In this document: piece by piece, positions 17,591-26,315 of the stretch
How the letters are laid out: every line of letters begins with the position of its first letter
How positions within the stretch are numbered: position 1 is the first letter of the stretch
Assembly (NCBI RefSeq): GCF_013404595.1
Contig: NZ_JABVAX010000003.1
Location: 62,001-126,000 of the forward strand
DNA from: Jannaschia marina
GTDB taxonomy: Bacteria; Pseudomonadota; Alphaproteobacteria; Rhodobacterales; Rhodobacteraceae
Direction: 5' to 3'
DNA length: 64,000 nucleotides
Position numbers and translations under genes: made by a program
Notes under the pieces: generated by a model
Seen by the model: only the letters and a program-made list of their open reading frames with translations
The model's database searches: none
Told to the model about the DNA's origin: nothing

Positions 17591-18525
17591 TCCGCTCGCT
17601 CGCCCTCGTCCTCGCCCTTACCGCCCCTGCCGCCGCGAATCCGCTCGACGACCATGTGCTGCCCCGCGTCGCGGCCTTCGCCGGGGCGACCGAAGCATTG
17701 GCGCAGACGGATTGCGACGTCGATGCGCTCAAGGCCGCCTACGCGCCGGCGGCGACCGCATGGGCCGCCATGTCGCATCTGACCCTCGGTCCGGTCGAGG
17801 CAGAGGGCAGGGGACAGGTCGTGCTCTTCTGGCCCGACGGACGGGATGCGACGCGGCGGGGCCTCGCGCTCCTGCGCGAGCGCGGGGCGGAGGGCTGGAC
17901 GCCGGAGGGCATCGCCCGGGCCTCGGCGGCGGCGCGCGGGCTCGGCGCGCTCGAACGGCTGATCTGGGAGGCGGAGGCCGAGCCTTGCGCGCTCACCCGC
18001 GCGCTCACCCGCGATCTTGCCGATACCGCGGCCCGGATCGAGACGGGCTGGACGAACGGGTTCGCCGATCTGATGCGCACGCCCGGCACAGCGGGCAACG
18101 CGCGCTTTCTCGACGAGAGCGAGGTGCGGGCCGCGTTCTTCACCGCGCTCATGTCCGGGCTCGAGCATCTGTCGGACCGCCGCCTCGGAGCGCCGCTCGG
18201 CACCTTCGCCGAACCGCGCCCCGCCCGGGCGGAGTTGCGGCGGTCGGGCCTTTCGCTTGCGATGGTCGTCGCCGCGCTCGAGGGCATGCGCGAGCTGGCC
18301 GCGGCGATGGCCGACGCGCCCGAGACCGACGCCGCCTTCGCCCGCGCGCTCGACGCCGCGCGTCGCGTCGACACGCCCGATCTGAGCCAGGTGGCCGAGC
18401 CCGGAGGGCGTCTGCGGGTTGAGGCGCTGCAGACGGCGGTGGACGCGATCCGGCAAGTCGCCGACGTCGAGATCGGTCAGGGCCTCGGCATCGCGCAGGG
18501 GTTCAATTCGGCGGATGGCGACTGA
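17587..18525 (+). CDS. Second imelysin-like periplasmic protein, degenerate motif
   Basis: 312 aa with a short signal peptide (cleavage after AAA near residue 18) and an imelysin-type helical body, smaller than the 423-aa paralogue at 13981. At the GxHxxE position it reads G118-L-G120-A-L-E123 (GLGALERLIWE), so the conserved histidine is replaced by glycine while the glutamate remains. This is the PA4372-like branch seen in the same gene clusters. It overlaps the di-heme gene by four bases and the next gene by about ten. Metal binding may therefore differ from the first imelysin. Confidence 0.85.
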   Translation: MIRSLALVLALTAPAAANPLDDHVLPRVAAFAGATEALAQTDCDVDALKAAYAPAATAWAAMSHLTLGPVEAEGRGQVVLFWPDGRDATRRGLALLRERGAEGWTPEGIARASAAARGLGALERLIWEAEAEPCALTRALTRDLADTAARIETGWTNGFADLMRTPGTAGNARFLDESEVRAAFFTALMSGLEHLSDRRLGAPLGTFAEPRPARAELRRSGLSLAMVVAALEGMRELAAAMADAPETDAAFARALDAARRVDTPDLSQVAEPGGRLRVEALQTAVDAIRQVADVEIGQGLGIAQGFNSADGD

Positions 18526-19558
18526 GATGTGGTCGCGTCGTCTCTTCCTCGCCGCCGGAGCGGCCAGCACCGTCGCCCCGGCCTGGGCGGCCCTTGGCGG
18601 GGCGCGTTTCCTCGCCGCCGCGCGGGAGCCGAGCGGGGACTACGCGCTCTGCGGCCTGACGGATGGCGGAGACATCGCTTTCCGCGTGCCGCTTACGGCG
18701 CGGGGCCACGCGGCCGCGGCCCATCCGACCCGGCCCGAGGCCGTCGCCTTCGCGCGCCGTCCGGGCACCTTCGCGCTCGTCCTCGACTGCTCGGACGGCC
18801 AGGTCGTGCGCCGGCTCGCGGCTCCGGACGGGCGGCACTTCTATGGCCACGGCGCGTTCCTCGACGGCGGGCGCGTCCTCGCGACGACGGAGAACGCCTA
18901 CGCGAGCGGCGCGGGCCGCATCGGGTTCTGGGATGCGGATGCAGGCTATCGGCGCATCGGGGAGGTGGCCTCGGGCGGCATCGGCCCGCATGAGGTGATC
19001 CGCCTGCCGGGGACGGAGATTCTCGCGGTCGCGAACGGCGGGATCCGGACGCACCCGGCGCACGGGCGCGAGAAGCTCAACCTCGATAAGATGCGCCCAA
19101 ACCTCGCCTATCTCGACGACGGTGCAGTGGTGGAGCGGATCGAACTGCCTGACCCGAAGCTCTCGATCCGGCACATTGCCGCGCGGGCGGACGGCACAGT
19201 CGGCATGGGCCTCCAATCGGAGCGAGCCCCGGAAGAGACGGTCCCGATGTTCGCCACGCATCGCCGCGGTGGCCCGCCGACGGTGTATGGCGCGCATCTC
19301 GCCCCCGGCTTCGCGGGCTATGTGGGTTCGGTCGCGTGGTCCAGGGACGGCACGCGCCTCGCCGTGACGGCCCCCCGGGGCAATCGGGCGGCGATCTGGG
19401 ACGGCGCGGAGATCGAATTGCTGCACCGGCCCGACATCTGCGGCGTCACCGCGGCCGGCGGGGGCTTCGCCTTTACCGACGGGTTGGGCGGCATCCTGAC
19501 GGAGAGGGGCACGCGGAAGCACCCGTGCAATTGGGACAACCACCTCGTCTCGCTCTGA
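18515..19558 (+). CDS. DUF1513 Tat-exported beta-propeller protein
   Basis: 347 aa. The N-terminus carries a twin-arginine signal (SRRLFLAAG) followed by a hydrophobic stretch ending at AWA, so the protein is exported folded to the periplasm. The body matches DUF1513, a seven-bladed propeller-like domain with repeated DG and GH motifs (FYGHGAFLDGG, GGIGPHE, NGGIRTHP). The start at 18515 lies within the imelysin 3' end; ATG 18527 (MWSRRLF) is an equally good alternative. Last gene of the iron-linked operon. Tat export hints at a bound metal cofactor, which is inference. Confidence 0.85.
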   Translation: MATEMWSRRLFLAAGAASTVAPAWAALGGARFLAAAREPSGDYALCGLTDGGDIAFRVPLTARGHAAAAHPTRPEAVAFARRPGTFALVLDCSDGQVVRRLAAPDGRHFYGHGAFLDGGRVLATTENAYASGAGRIGFWDADAGYRRIGEVASGGIGPHEVIRLPGTEILAVANGGIRTHPAHGREKLNLDKMRPNLAYLDDGAVVERIELPDPKLSIRHIAARADGTVGMGLQSERAPEETVPMFATHRRGGPPTVYGAHLAPGFAGYVGSVAWSRDGTRLAVTAPRGNRAAIWDGAEIELLHRPDICGVTAAGGGFAFTDGLGGILTERGTRKHPCNWDNHLVSL

Positions 19559-19570
19559 GCGTGGGGTGCC

Positions 19571-21118
19571 TCAGCCGGCCTTCCAGACGGCGACGCTGCG
19601 CCCCATGACGGCCCCGGTGCTGGGCTGGCTCGACAGAAACGGCGGGCCGTCGTCGGTCTCCACGGTCTCGGGGCCATAGTTGATGCGGACGCGCCAGCGG
19701 GTGTCCGCCGCCTCGGTCTCGACCGTCAGAAGATCGTCCTCCAGCCCATGCGCCGTCACCCGCCCGTCGCCCCAGCCGGCGTCGCGCCGCGCGGCGATGA
19801 CCTCGCGGTAGAACCCGCGGATCGACTGCTCGGACTGGGCGGCGACGCTTCGATCGTCGGACCAGCGCATCGGAAGCCAGGGCGTGCCGCCGGTGAAGCC
19901 GCAGTTCGGGCCGTCCGACCAGGGCAGGGGCACGCGCGCGCCGTCGCGCCCGGGGCCGTCGGGCCAGTAGAGCAGATCGAGCGGATCGACTGTCTCCTCC
20001 TGCGAGAGCGTGGCCTGCGGCAGACCCAGTTCCTCCCCCTGGAAGAGAAGCCACGGTCCGGGAAGCGCCGCCATCATCAGCGCGAAGAACCGTGCGTCCC
20101 GGTCGGTGCCGTCGCCCGCCGACGAGACGTGGCGCGGCTGATCGTGGCTCGACAGCCACTTGGGCACGCGGGCCGGGTCGTCGATCTGGTCGAAGATCGC
20201 CTGCAGGACCTCCGGCGTGGCTCCCTTCTCGGGCATGTCGATCGTGTAGCACCCATCGAGGCGGCCGGGCTCTGTGAAGGCGAGCGCGAGCGTCAGCTGC
20301 TGATTGCCCGAGGTGCTCTCCCCGATCAGATAGGCGTCGTCCCCGGCCCAGTCGCGCAGCTTCTCGGCATAGGCCGCGCCGTCGCCGGGCAGCATGTCGT
20401 AGACATGGTCCTGATAGGTGTAGGGCACGAAGTTCGCGCCCGAGACCCTGTCCTGCACCTCGGGCGATGCGGGCGGATTGTCCTTCAAGCTCTCGTCGAA
20501 GAGGTAGGACGTCACTGCATCGAAGCGGAAGCCGTCGACGCCCTTGCCGCGCCAGAAGGTGATCTCGTCACGGTGCAGATCCTGCACGTGCGGGTTGCGC
20601 AGGTTGAGGCTCGGCTGCACGGCGAGGAACTGGTGAAAGTAGTACTGCCGCCGCCGGTGGTTCCACGTCCAGGCCGGCTGACCGAACTGGCTGAGCCAGT
20701 TGTTGGGCTGCGTCCCGTCGGGCTTCGGGTCACGCCAGAGATAGCAGTCGGCGGCGAACTCGTCGCCCGCGATCGCGGCCTGGAAAAGGGGGTGCCGGTC
20801 GCTCGTGTGGTTGAGAACCTGGTCGATCATCACGCGGAGGCCCGCGCCGTGCGCCGCCTCGACCAGTGCCTCGAAGTCGGCCATCGTCCCGAAGCGGGGA
20901 TCGACGGCCTTGTGGTCGGCCACGTCGTAGCCGCCGTCGACCATGGGGGAGACGAAGAAAGGCGAGAGCCAGACCGCATCGACCCCGAGGTCGGCGATCC
21001 AGCTCATTTTGCGCGTGATCCCGGCCAAGTCGCCCTCGCCCGACCCCGTCGTGTCGAGGAAGGAACGGGGGTAGACCTGATAGATCGCCGGGTTCTTCGG
21101 CCAGTCGCCCCTAAGCAC
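19571..21118 (-). CDS. GH13 alpha-glucosidase / oligo-1,6-glucosidase
   Basis: 515 aa cytosolic glycoside hydrolase with an alpha-amylase (beta/alpha)8 barrel. Catalytic residues are in the canonical order: nucleophile D200 (GFRFDAV), acid/base E267 (LIGES), and transition-state D326 (SSHDQPR). The N-terminal IYQVYPRSF and DQVLNHTS motifs are those of the oligo-1,6-glucosidase/sucrose hydrolase branch. Its start overlaps the stop of the SDR gene by eight bases, so the two are co-transcribed. No maltose-type transporter is adjacent, so the substrate (trehalose, sucrose or isomaltose-like) is uncertain. Confidence 0.88.
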   Translation of the reverse strand: MLRGDWPKNPAIYQVYPRSFLDTTGSGEGDLAGITRKMSWIADLGVDAVWLSPFFVSPMVDGGYDVADHKAVDPRFGTMADFEALVEAAHGAGLRVMIDQVLNHTSDRHPLFQAAIAGDEFAADCYLWRDPKPDGTQPNNWLSQFGQPAWTWNHRRRQYYFHQFLAVQPSLNLRNPHVQDLHRDEITFWRGKGVDGFRFDAVTSYLFDESLKDNPPASPEVQDRVSGANFVPYTYQDHVYDMLPGDGAAYAEKLRDWAGDDAYLIGESTSGNQQLTLALAFTEPGRLDGCYTIDMPEKGATPEVLQAIFDQIDDPARVPKWLSSHDQPRHVSSAGDGTDRDARFFALMMAALPGPWLLFQGEELGLPQATLSQEETVDPLDLLYWPDGPGRDGARVPLPWSDGPNCGFTGGTPWLPMRWSDDRSVAAQSEQSIRGFYREVIAARRDAGWGDGRVTAHGLEDDLLTVETEAADTRWRVRINYGPETVETDDGPPFLSSQPSTGAVMGRSVAVWKAG

Positions 21119-21965
21119 CGACGATCATGCCCCCGTTCGGGTGCAGGGTTTGGCCGTTGAAGTAGCTGCCGTCGGAGGAGGCGAGGAAGAGGAAGCTCGT
21201 CGCCACTTCCCAGGGCTGCCCGGCGCGGCCCATCGGAACCTTGGAGCCGAAGTCCTCGACCGCCTCGGCCGGCATCGTGCCCGGGATGAAGGGCGTCCAG
21301 ATCGGGCCGGGGGCCACGGTGTTCACGCGGATGCCCTTCTCCACGAGGTTTTCGGCCAGCGAGCGGGAAAAGGCGAGGCTCGCGCCGCGCGTGGTCGAAT
21401 AGCTGATGAGGGAGCCCATGCCCGCGAAGGCGTTGACCGAAGAGGTGTTCACGATCGCGGCGCCCTCCTTCAGGTGCGGCAACGCGGCCTGCGTGCAGAA
21501 GAAATACGCCATCACGTTGCTGTCGAAGGTCCGCCGCAGACGCTCTTCGGAAAGCTCCGTCAGGTCTTCGTCGAGCCATTGCATCGCGGCGTTGTTGATG
21601 AGGATGTCGAGCCCGCCGAACCGCTCGACCGTCTTGTCCACGGCAGCCGTCGCCACCGCCTTGTCTCCCAGATCGCCGGGCAGGAGCAGCGCCTCGGAGC
21701 CCTCGGCCTCGATCAATTCGCGCGTCTTCTCGGCGTCGCGGTCCTCGTCGTAGTAGGCGATGGCGACCTTTGCGCCTTCGCGGGCAAAGAGGACGGCCAC
21801 GGCGCGGCCGATCCCGCTGTCGCCGCCGGTGATGAGCGCGACCTTGTCCTTGAGTTTGCCGACGCCCGGGTGGCGCGGCATGTAGTCGGGCGCGGGCGTC
21901 ATCTCGTGCTCGGCCGCGGGCATCGCATCCTGGGCCTGGGCGGGGATCTTGACGTGCTCGTTCAT
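21111..21965 (-). CDS. Short-chain dehydrogenase, stress-type, with Y-x3-R active site
   Basis: 284 aa classical SDR with the roughly 40-residue N-terminal extension (PDYMPRHPGVGKL) seen in the general-stress YhdF/YghA group. The cofactor motif TGGDSGIG follows near residue 47, and there is an INNAA motif. The normally invariant catalytic lysine is replaced: the site reads Y189-STT-R193 instead of YxxxK. The arginine codon CGC is unambiguous in the sequence. Arg may still partly fulfil the role, or the protein may have reduced or different activity. It is first in a two-gene unit with the glucosidase; GAGGTTCC lies upstream of the ATG. Confidence 0.85.
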   Translation of the reverse strand: MNEHVKIPAQAQDAMPAAEHEMTPAPDYMPRHPGVGKLKDKVALITGGDSGIGRAVAVLFAREGAKVAIAYYDEDRDAEKTRELIEAEGSEALLLPGDLGDKAVATAAVDKTVERFGGLDILINNAAMQWLDEDLTELSEERLRRTFDSNVMAYFFCTQAALPHLKEGAAIVNTSSVNAFAGMGSLISYSTTRGASLAFSRSLAENLVEKGIRVNTVAPGPIWTPFIPGTMPAEAVEDFGSKVPMGRAGQPWEVATSFLFLASSDGSYFNGQTLHPNGGMIVGA

Positions 21966-22035
21966 CTTGGAACCTCTCGAATTGCAGGAGTGTCCTGCCT
22001 CAACCGCCTGCCGCGCGATGCGTTCCGTCGGGGGC

Positions 22036-22779
22036 TCACTCGGGCGCTGTCACGACGTTCCAGTCCGAGAGTTCCTGCGGCGTGAGGATGTAGATCTCGT
22101 TCGCCGGCGTCGCCATCGCCGGCCCCATGATGCGCAGGTCGATCCCCATGGCGTCGAGGTGGGCGAGGACTTCGGCCTGCCCACGCTGGATGTCCTCGGT
22201 GGCGAGGAAGGCGGGCAGCACGGTGGATTCACCGAAGCTGTGCTGGTGCACGCCGAGCCGTCCACCCTCCGCAACCTCCCGCGTCGTTCCCCCGGCAAAT
22301 GCGTAGGGACAGGCCGAGAGGCAGACCGCGCCATCCTCGATCCGGGTGGTGACGTCGGCGTCCCGCAGGAAGCGGCCGATCTCGAGCGCATCCGAGACGC
22401 TGCCGCCGGGGCTGTCGAGGGTGACGGTCCCGGGCGCGGCGGCCCGCAATTCCGTCACGATGCGCGCGCCGTCGCCGGGGGCGATGGCCCCGCGCAGTCG
22501 CAGTCCGGCTTCGGTTATCTCGGCCACGAGGCGGCGCGGCATGTCGGACGAGACGCCCGGCCCGGGGTTCGACGGCGCGGTCGGGCGGTAGCGGCGGGTC
22601 TGGTCGCCCGGCCGCGTGGGCGCATCGAGTTCCGGCGCGCTCGACGGCGAGACGAGGCCCGGGAGGCCGGGGGCGAGGTCGATCCCGATCAGCAGGACGG
22701 CGAGCACGATCTGCCCGCCGAGGAGCCATCGCAACGTTCGCCGTTCGGGCGAGGCATCCGGTGTCTCGGGCGTGCTCAT
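22036..22779 (-). CDS. Membrane-anchored ClpP-like serine protease-fold protein
   Basis: 247 aa: one N-terminal transmembrane helix (about residues 16-38), a proline-rich linker, and a periplasmic ClpP/crotonase-like domain of the COG3904 type. Diagnostic segments are LDSPGGSVSDALEIGRFL, then CLSACPYAFAGG with the candidate nucleophile serine, then GVHQHSF. Its start overlaps the stop of the upstream membrane-protein gene (ATGA), so the two are translationally coupled. Substrate unknown. Such proteins often act in envelope quality control, but that is inference. Confidence 0.78.
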   Translation of the reverse strand: MSTPETPDASPERRTLRWLLGGQIVLAVLLIGIDLAPGLPGLVSPSSAPELDAPTRPGDQTRRYRPTAPSNPGPGVSSDMPRRLVAEITEAGLRLRGAIAPGDGARIVTELRAAAPGTVTLDSPGGSVSDALEIGRFLRDADVTTRIEDGAVCLSACPYAFAGGTTREVAEGGRLGVHQHSFGESTVLPAFLATEDIQRGQAEVLAHLDAMGIDLRIMGPAMATPANEIYILTPQELSDWNVVTAPE

Positions 22780-24068
22780 TCCGCGGCCTCGGGCGGGCGC
22801 GGGCCGCGCTTGACCGTCGGAATGTCCGGCCCCTCGTCGAGAAGGACTTGCGCCGTGGGGCCGCGCGGATCGACGTCGTCGATGTCGCGCAGGGCGATCA
22901 CCGCGGCGCGTAGTTCGGCCACGGTCATCGCGTCCTCCGGCTCCGCCGGGTCGCGCCCGACGCGGATCGCGGCTTGCGCCACCGCCACGATCAGCACGAG
23001 CACGGCCGGTAGAAGGTCGATCGCGATGGCCCCGGCCCAGGAGGGGGCGAAGTTGCGGGCATAGCGGATGACGGCATCGGCGGTGGAGATCGGCGTGTAG
23101 ACGACCTCCGCCGCCGGTTCCAGCGCCAGCACTTCGGAGGCGGCCGTCTGCAAGGTTTCGGCCCGCCGCGCGAGCACTTCGAGGAGCGATGTGATCGTGG
23201 CCTGCTGCGCGGCCTGTCCGCCAGCGTCGCCCGCGTCGAGCCGTGGCAGCACGACGGATTGCGCCAGATCGCGTGCCGCCCGGTCGACGAGGGGGGCGAC
23301 CGACAGTTGCCTCAGCGTCGTGATGACCCCGGTGAGGCGCACGGCTTCTTCCGAAAACTCGACCGAGCGGTCCTCGACCGACCCGGCGGCGACCGTGAGC
23401 GCGCGCATGCGGCTCAGGATCGCGTTGCCCTCGGCGAAGGCCGCCGCCACGCGCCCTTCCTGCGCGGCGATCAGCTCTTCGAGCGCGGCCAGTTCGTCGG
23501 ACTTCTGGGTCAGCACGCGGAAGACGGCCCCGCGTCCCGCCAGACCCGACAGGCCGCCGCCCGCTTCCTGCTCCGAGAGGTCGTCGAACCCCTGCCGCGT
23601 GCGGCCGACGTCGAGGGCGAGCGCCTGACCCTGCAGCGTGATTTCGTGCGCGCGTTCGAGCGAGGCCTGATAGTCCTGCACCGTGCGCGCCAGATGCTGC
23701 TCCACCGCGGCCGACCCGGCGAGGGCCGCCGCGTTCAGCCAGGACGACATCGCGACGATCGCGGCCGAGCCGATCACCATGGCGAGCGTCAGCCAGAGCC
23801 GTGTCGCCGCCGTCCGCATCGCGGGCAGCAGGCGCAGCAGGTAGGACCAGAAGACGAAGATGCCCGTCGAGACCGCCGCCGAATAGGCGACGGCGGCAAA
23901 GAGCGAGAGCGCGCCACCGTCGCTCAGGAGCCCGCGCACGCCGAGGTAGGTGTAGATGCCCGAGGCCACGGCCAGCACGCCGAGGGCGGCGGAGGTGAAG
24001 CTGTCGAGCCACCCGAGGTGGTGTTCGACCTCGCGGGCGTGGCGCAGGCCCTTGGTATCTCGGCTCAT
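22776..24068 (-). CDS. Unrecognised four-helix membrane protein with long periplasmic helical domain
   Basis: 430 aa. Hydrophobic helices are at about 24-44, 52-76, 90-110 and 346-368. Between them lies about 235 residues of heptad-like, coiled-coil-prone sequence rich in A, E, Q and R. The C-terminal tail (about 60 residues) is charged and cytosolic if the N-terminus is inside. I do not recognise a family. The layout resembles a sensor or scaffold: membrane anchor, extended periplasmic helical bundle, membrane return. Coupled by ATGA to the ClpP-like gene, which suggests the pair works together at the envelope. Confidence 0.7.
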   Translation of the reverse strand: MSRDTKGLRHAREVEHHLGWLDSFTSAALGVLAVASGIYTYLGVRGLLSDGGALSLFAAVAYSAAVSTGIFVFWSYLLRLLPAMRTAATRLWLTLAMVIGSAAIVAMSSWLNAAALAGSAAVEQHLARTVQDYQASLERAHEITLQGQALALDVGRTRQGFDDLSEQEAGGGLSGLAGRGAVFRVLTQKSDELAALEELIAAQEGRVAAAFAEGNAILSRMRALTVAAGSVEDRSVEFSEEAVRLTGVITTLRQLSVAPLVDRAARDLAQSVVLPRLDAGDAGGQAAQQATITSLLEVLARRAETLQTAASEVLALEPAAEVVYTPISTADAVIRYARNFAPSWAGAIAIDLLPAVLVLIVAVAQAAIRVGRDPAEPEDAMTVAELRAAVIALRDIDDVDPRGPTAQVLLDEGPDIPTVKRGPRPPEAAE

Positions 24069-24193
24069 TGTCCTGGCCCCCCTGGCATCTCGACCGTCAG
24101 AGAGTGGGGGCAGGGGGGGCGGATGGCAAGTCGCAGGCCCTTGCGTCGCCCGCCCGTGCCGTCATTCTGGACCCGAGGACGGGGAGGGACCGC

Positions 24194-25054
24194 ATGGACG
24201 AGCCGTGTATCGCGCTTTTGGGCGTCAAGGGCGGACCGGCGATCCGGCCGGGCTCGAACATGCCGACGTCGATCCTGCTGCGCCTCGGGGGGCGGACGAT
24301 CCTCGTGGATGCGGGGCTCGGGGTGACGCGGGCGGTCTGCGACCAGGGCGTGGCCCTGACCGGGATCGACCTGATCCTCGTGACGCATCTCCATTCCGAC
24401 CACTACCTCGAACTCGGGCCGCTTCTGCACACCGCCTGGACGGCCGGTCTGACGCGGCCCGTACCCATCCTCGGGCCGCCGGGGCTGCGGCAGTATTGGG
24501 AGCGGTTTCTCGATGCGATGGCCTTCGACATCGACCTCAGGATTGCCGACGAAGGCCGCGTGCCGCTCGCGCCCGTGGCTGACCTGCGCGAGATGGCGGA
24601 GGGCGAGGTGTGGCGCGACGGCCCCCTTCGGATCGAGGCGATCCTGAACGCGCATCCCCCGATCGAGGAAAGCTACGCGCTGCGGCTCTGGGACGGCGCG
24701 CGCCGGGTCGTCCTCTCGGGCGACACCGCACCCTTCGCGGGGTGGGATGCCTTCGTCGCCGGGGCAGACCTCCTCGTCCACGAGGCGATGCTGACGCGGG
24801 GCGTCGATGCGGTGATCGCGGGTCTTGCGCATCCCGACCCGCGGCTGAAGGCGCACATCCTGCGCGCCCATACGCCGGCCGAGGAGGTTGGGGCGCTCGC
24901 GGCGCGTACCGGGGTGAAGGCGCTTGCGCTCAACCACTTCGTGCCCGACGGCCTGCCGGGGATCACCGAGGATGACTGGGTCGCCGCCGTCCGGCAACAC
25001 TGGGACGGGCCGCTGCACATCGGGCGCGACGGCCTGCGGTTGCCCCTTGGCTGA
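24194..25054 (+). CDS. Metallo-beta-lactamase-fold hydrolase
   Basis: 286 aa with the zinc motif H65-L-H67-S-D69-H70 (THLHSDH) and later metal-ligand candidates GDTAPF and the histidine near the C-terminus (LALNHF). The layout is RNase Z/ATsA-like. GGGAGGG precedes the ATG at 24194; an upstream frame extension is non-conserved and crosses the divergent gene start. It overlaps the next gene (TTG start inside its 3' end), making it the first gene of a six-gene operon with an amino-acid oxidase, a TRAP transporter and a racemase. It could hydrolyse a lactone, lactam or amide linked to that substrate; this is inference. Confidence 0.82.
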   Translation: MDEPCIALLGVKGGPAIRPGSNMPTSILLRLGGRTILVDAGLGVTRAVCDQGVALTGIDLILVTHLHSDHYLELGPLLHTAWTAGLTRPVPILGPPGLRQYWERFLDAMAFDIDLRIADEGRVPLAPVADLREMAEGEVWRDGPLRIEAILNAHPPIEESYALRLWDGARRVVLSGDTAPFAGWDAFVAGADLLVHEAMLTRGVDAVIAGLAHPDPRLKAHILRAHTPAEEVGALAARTGVKALALNHFVPDGLPGITEDDWVAAVRQHWDGPLHIGRDGLRLPLG

Positions 25055-26315
25055 GCCGCTCGACGTCATCGTCGCCGGCGCGGGGATCGTTGGTGTCTCG
25101 ACGGCGATCTGGCTGCAGCGGGCCGGGCATCGCGTGACGCTCCTCGACCGCGCGGGGCCGGGGCGGGGCACGAGCCACGGCAACGGCGGCGTGCTGGCCG
25201 CCGGGGGCGTGGTGCCGGTGACGACGCCGGGGCTCATGCGCCGCGCGCCGGGGATGCTGTTGTCGCCCGATCAGCCGCTTTTCCTCCGCTGGACTTACCT
25301 GCCGCGGCTCGTGCCGTTCCTCGCGCGCTACCTGTCGCACGCGACCGACGCCCACGTCCGGCGCTACGCCGCGGCCATGGGCGCGCTCCTCCTCGACAGT
25401 GCCGATCAGCACGCGGCGCTGGCAAACGGCACGCCGGCCGAGCGCTACCTGAGCCGTGACGATTATTGCTTCGGCTACGCCGACTGTGCTGCCTTCGAGG
25501 CCGATGGCTACGCCTGGTCGGTACGCCGCGCCGCGGGCGTCCGCTTCGAGGTGGAGGAGGGGACGGCCGATCCCGCCTTTGCCGGCGCCTTCGGGACCGT
25601 CGTGCGCTGCCGCGATCACGGGCGGATCAGCGACCCCGGGGCCTATGTCGCGGCGCTGGCGGACCATTTCGTTGCCGAGGGCGGGCATCTGGCCCTGACC
25701 GAGATCACCGACATCGACGTCGCCGGCGGCGAGGTGACGGCGCTGCACACGCCCGAGGGTCCGCTGCGGGCCGACCGCATCGTCTTCGCCCTCGGGCCCT
25801 GGTCGAAACCGATTGCGCAAAAGTTGGGCCTTCGCCTGCCGTTCGAGAGCGAGCGGGGCTACCATATCGAGTTTCACGACCCCTCGGTGATGCCGCGCGA
25901 TCCGATGATGGTCGCCGCGGGCAAGTTCGTCCTGACACCCATGGAGGGGCGATTGCGCGCCGCCGGAGTGATCGAGTTCGGCGGTCTCGACGCCGGGCCG
26001 CGCCATGCGCCGCTCGACTTCCTGCGTCGGCAGGTGGCGGCGTTGCTGCCCGGCCTCACCTGGTCCGACACGACCGAGTGGATGGGCCACCGTCCGGCCA
26101 CCGCCGACAGCCTGCCCCTGATCGGGCCGATGGGGGGCAAAGGGCGCAGTTTCGCGGCCTTCGGGCATCAGCACGTCGGCTTGACAGGTGGCCCCAAAAC
26201 GGGTCGCATCATCGCGGGACTGATCGGAGGAGAGGCCCCGAACATCGACCTCGGTCCTTTCGACCTCCGCAAATACGCCGCGAGAGACGGCACGACGACT
26301 GGGAGAGACAGATGA
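25047..26315 (+). CDS. FAD-dependent D-amino-acid dehydrogenase-like oxidoreductase
   Basis: 422 aa DAO/DadA-family flavoprotein. The dinucleotide motif GAGIVG is at residues 11-16, there is a SHGNGG segment after the second beta strand, and the C-terminus has a GHQHVGLTGGPKTG flavin-binding signature. Start assigned to TTG at 25047 (overlapping the MBL stop), since the flavin motif begins eight residues later and no ATG/GTG fits. The stop overlaps the dctP start by ATGA. Likely role: oxidative deamination of an imported D-amino or imino acid, donating electrons to quinone. Substrate not determinable. Confidence 0.85.
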   Translation: MAEPLDVIVAGAGIVGVSTAIWLQRAGHRVTLLDRAGPGRGTSHGNGGVLAAGGVVPVTTPGLMRRAPGMLLSPDQPLFLRWTYLPRLVPFLARYLSHATDAHVRRYAAAMGALLLDSADQHAALANGTPAERYLSRDDYCFGYADCAAFEADGYAWSVRRAAGVRFEVEEGTADPAFAGAFGTVVRCRDHGRISDPGAYVAALADHFVAEGGHLALTEITDIDVAGGEVTALHTPEGPLRADRIVFALGPWSKPIAQKLGLRLPFESERGYHIEFHDPSVMPRDPMMVAAGKFVLTPMEGRLRAAGVIEFGGLDAGPRHAPLDFLRRQVAALLPGLTWSDTTEWMGHRPATADSLPLIGPMGGKGRSFAAFGHQHVGLTGGPKTGRIIAGLIGGEAPNIDLGPFDLRKYAARDGTTTGRDR

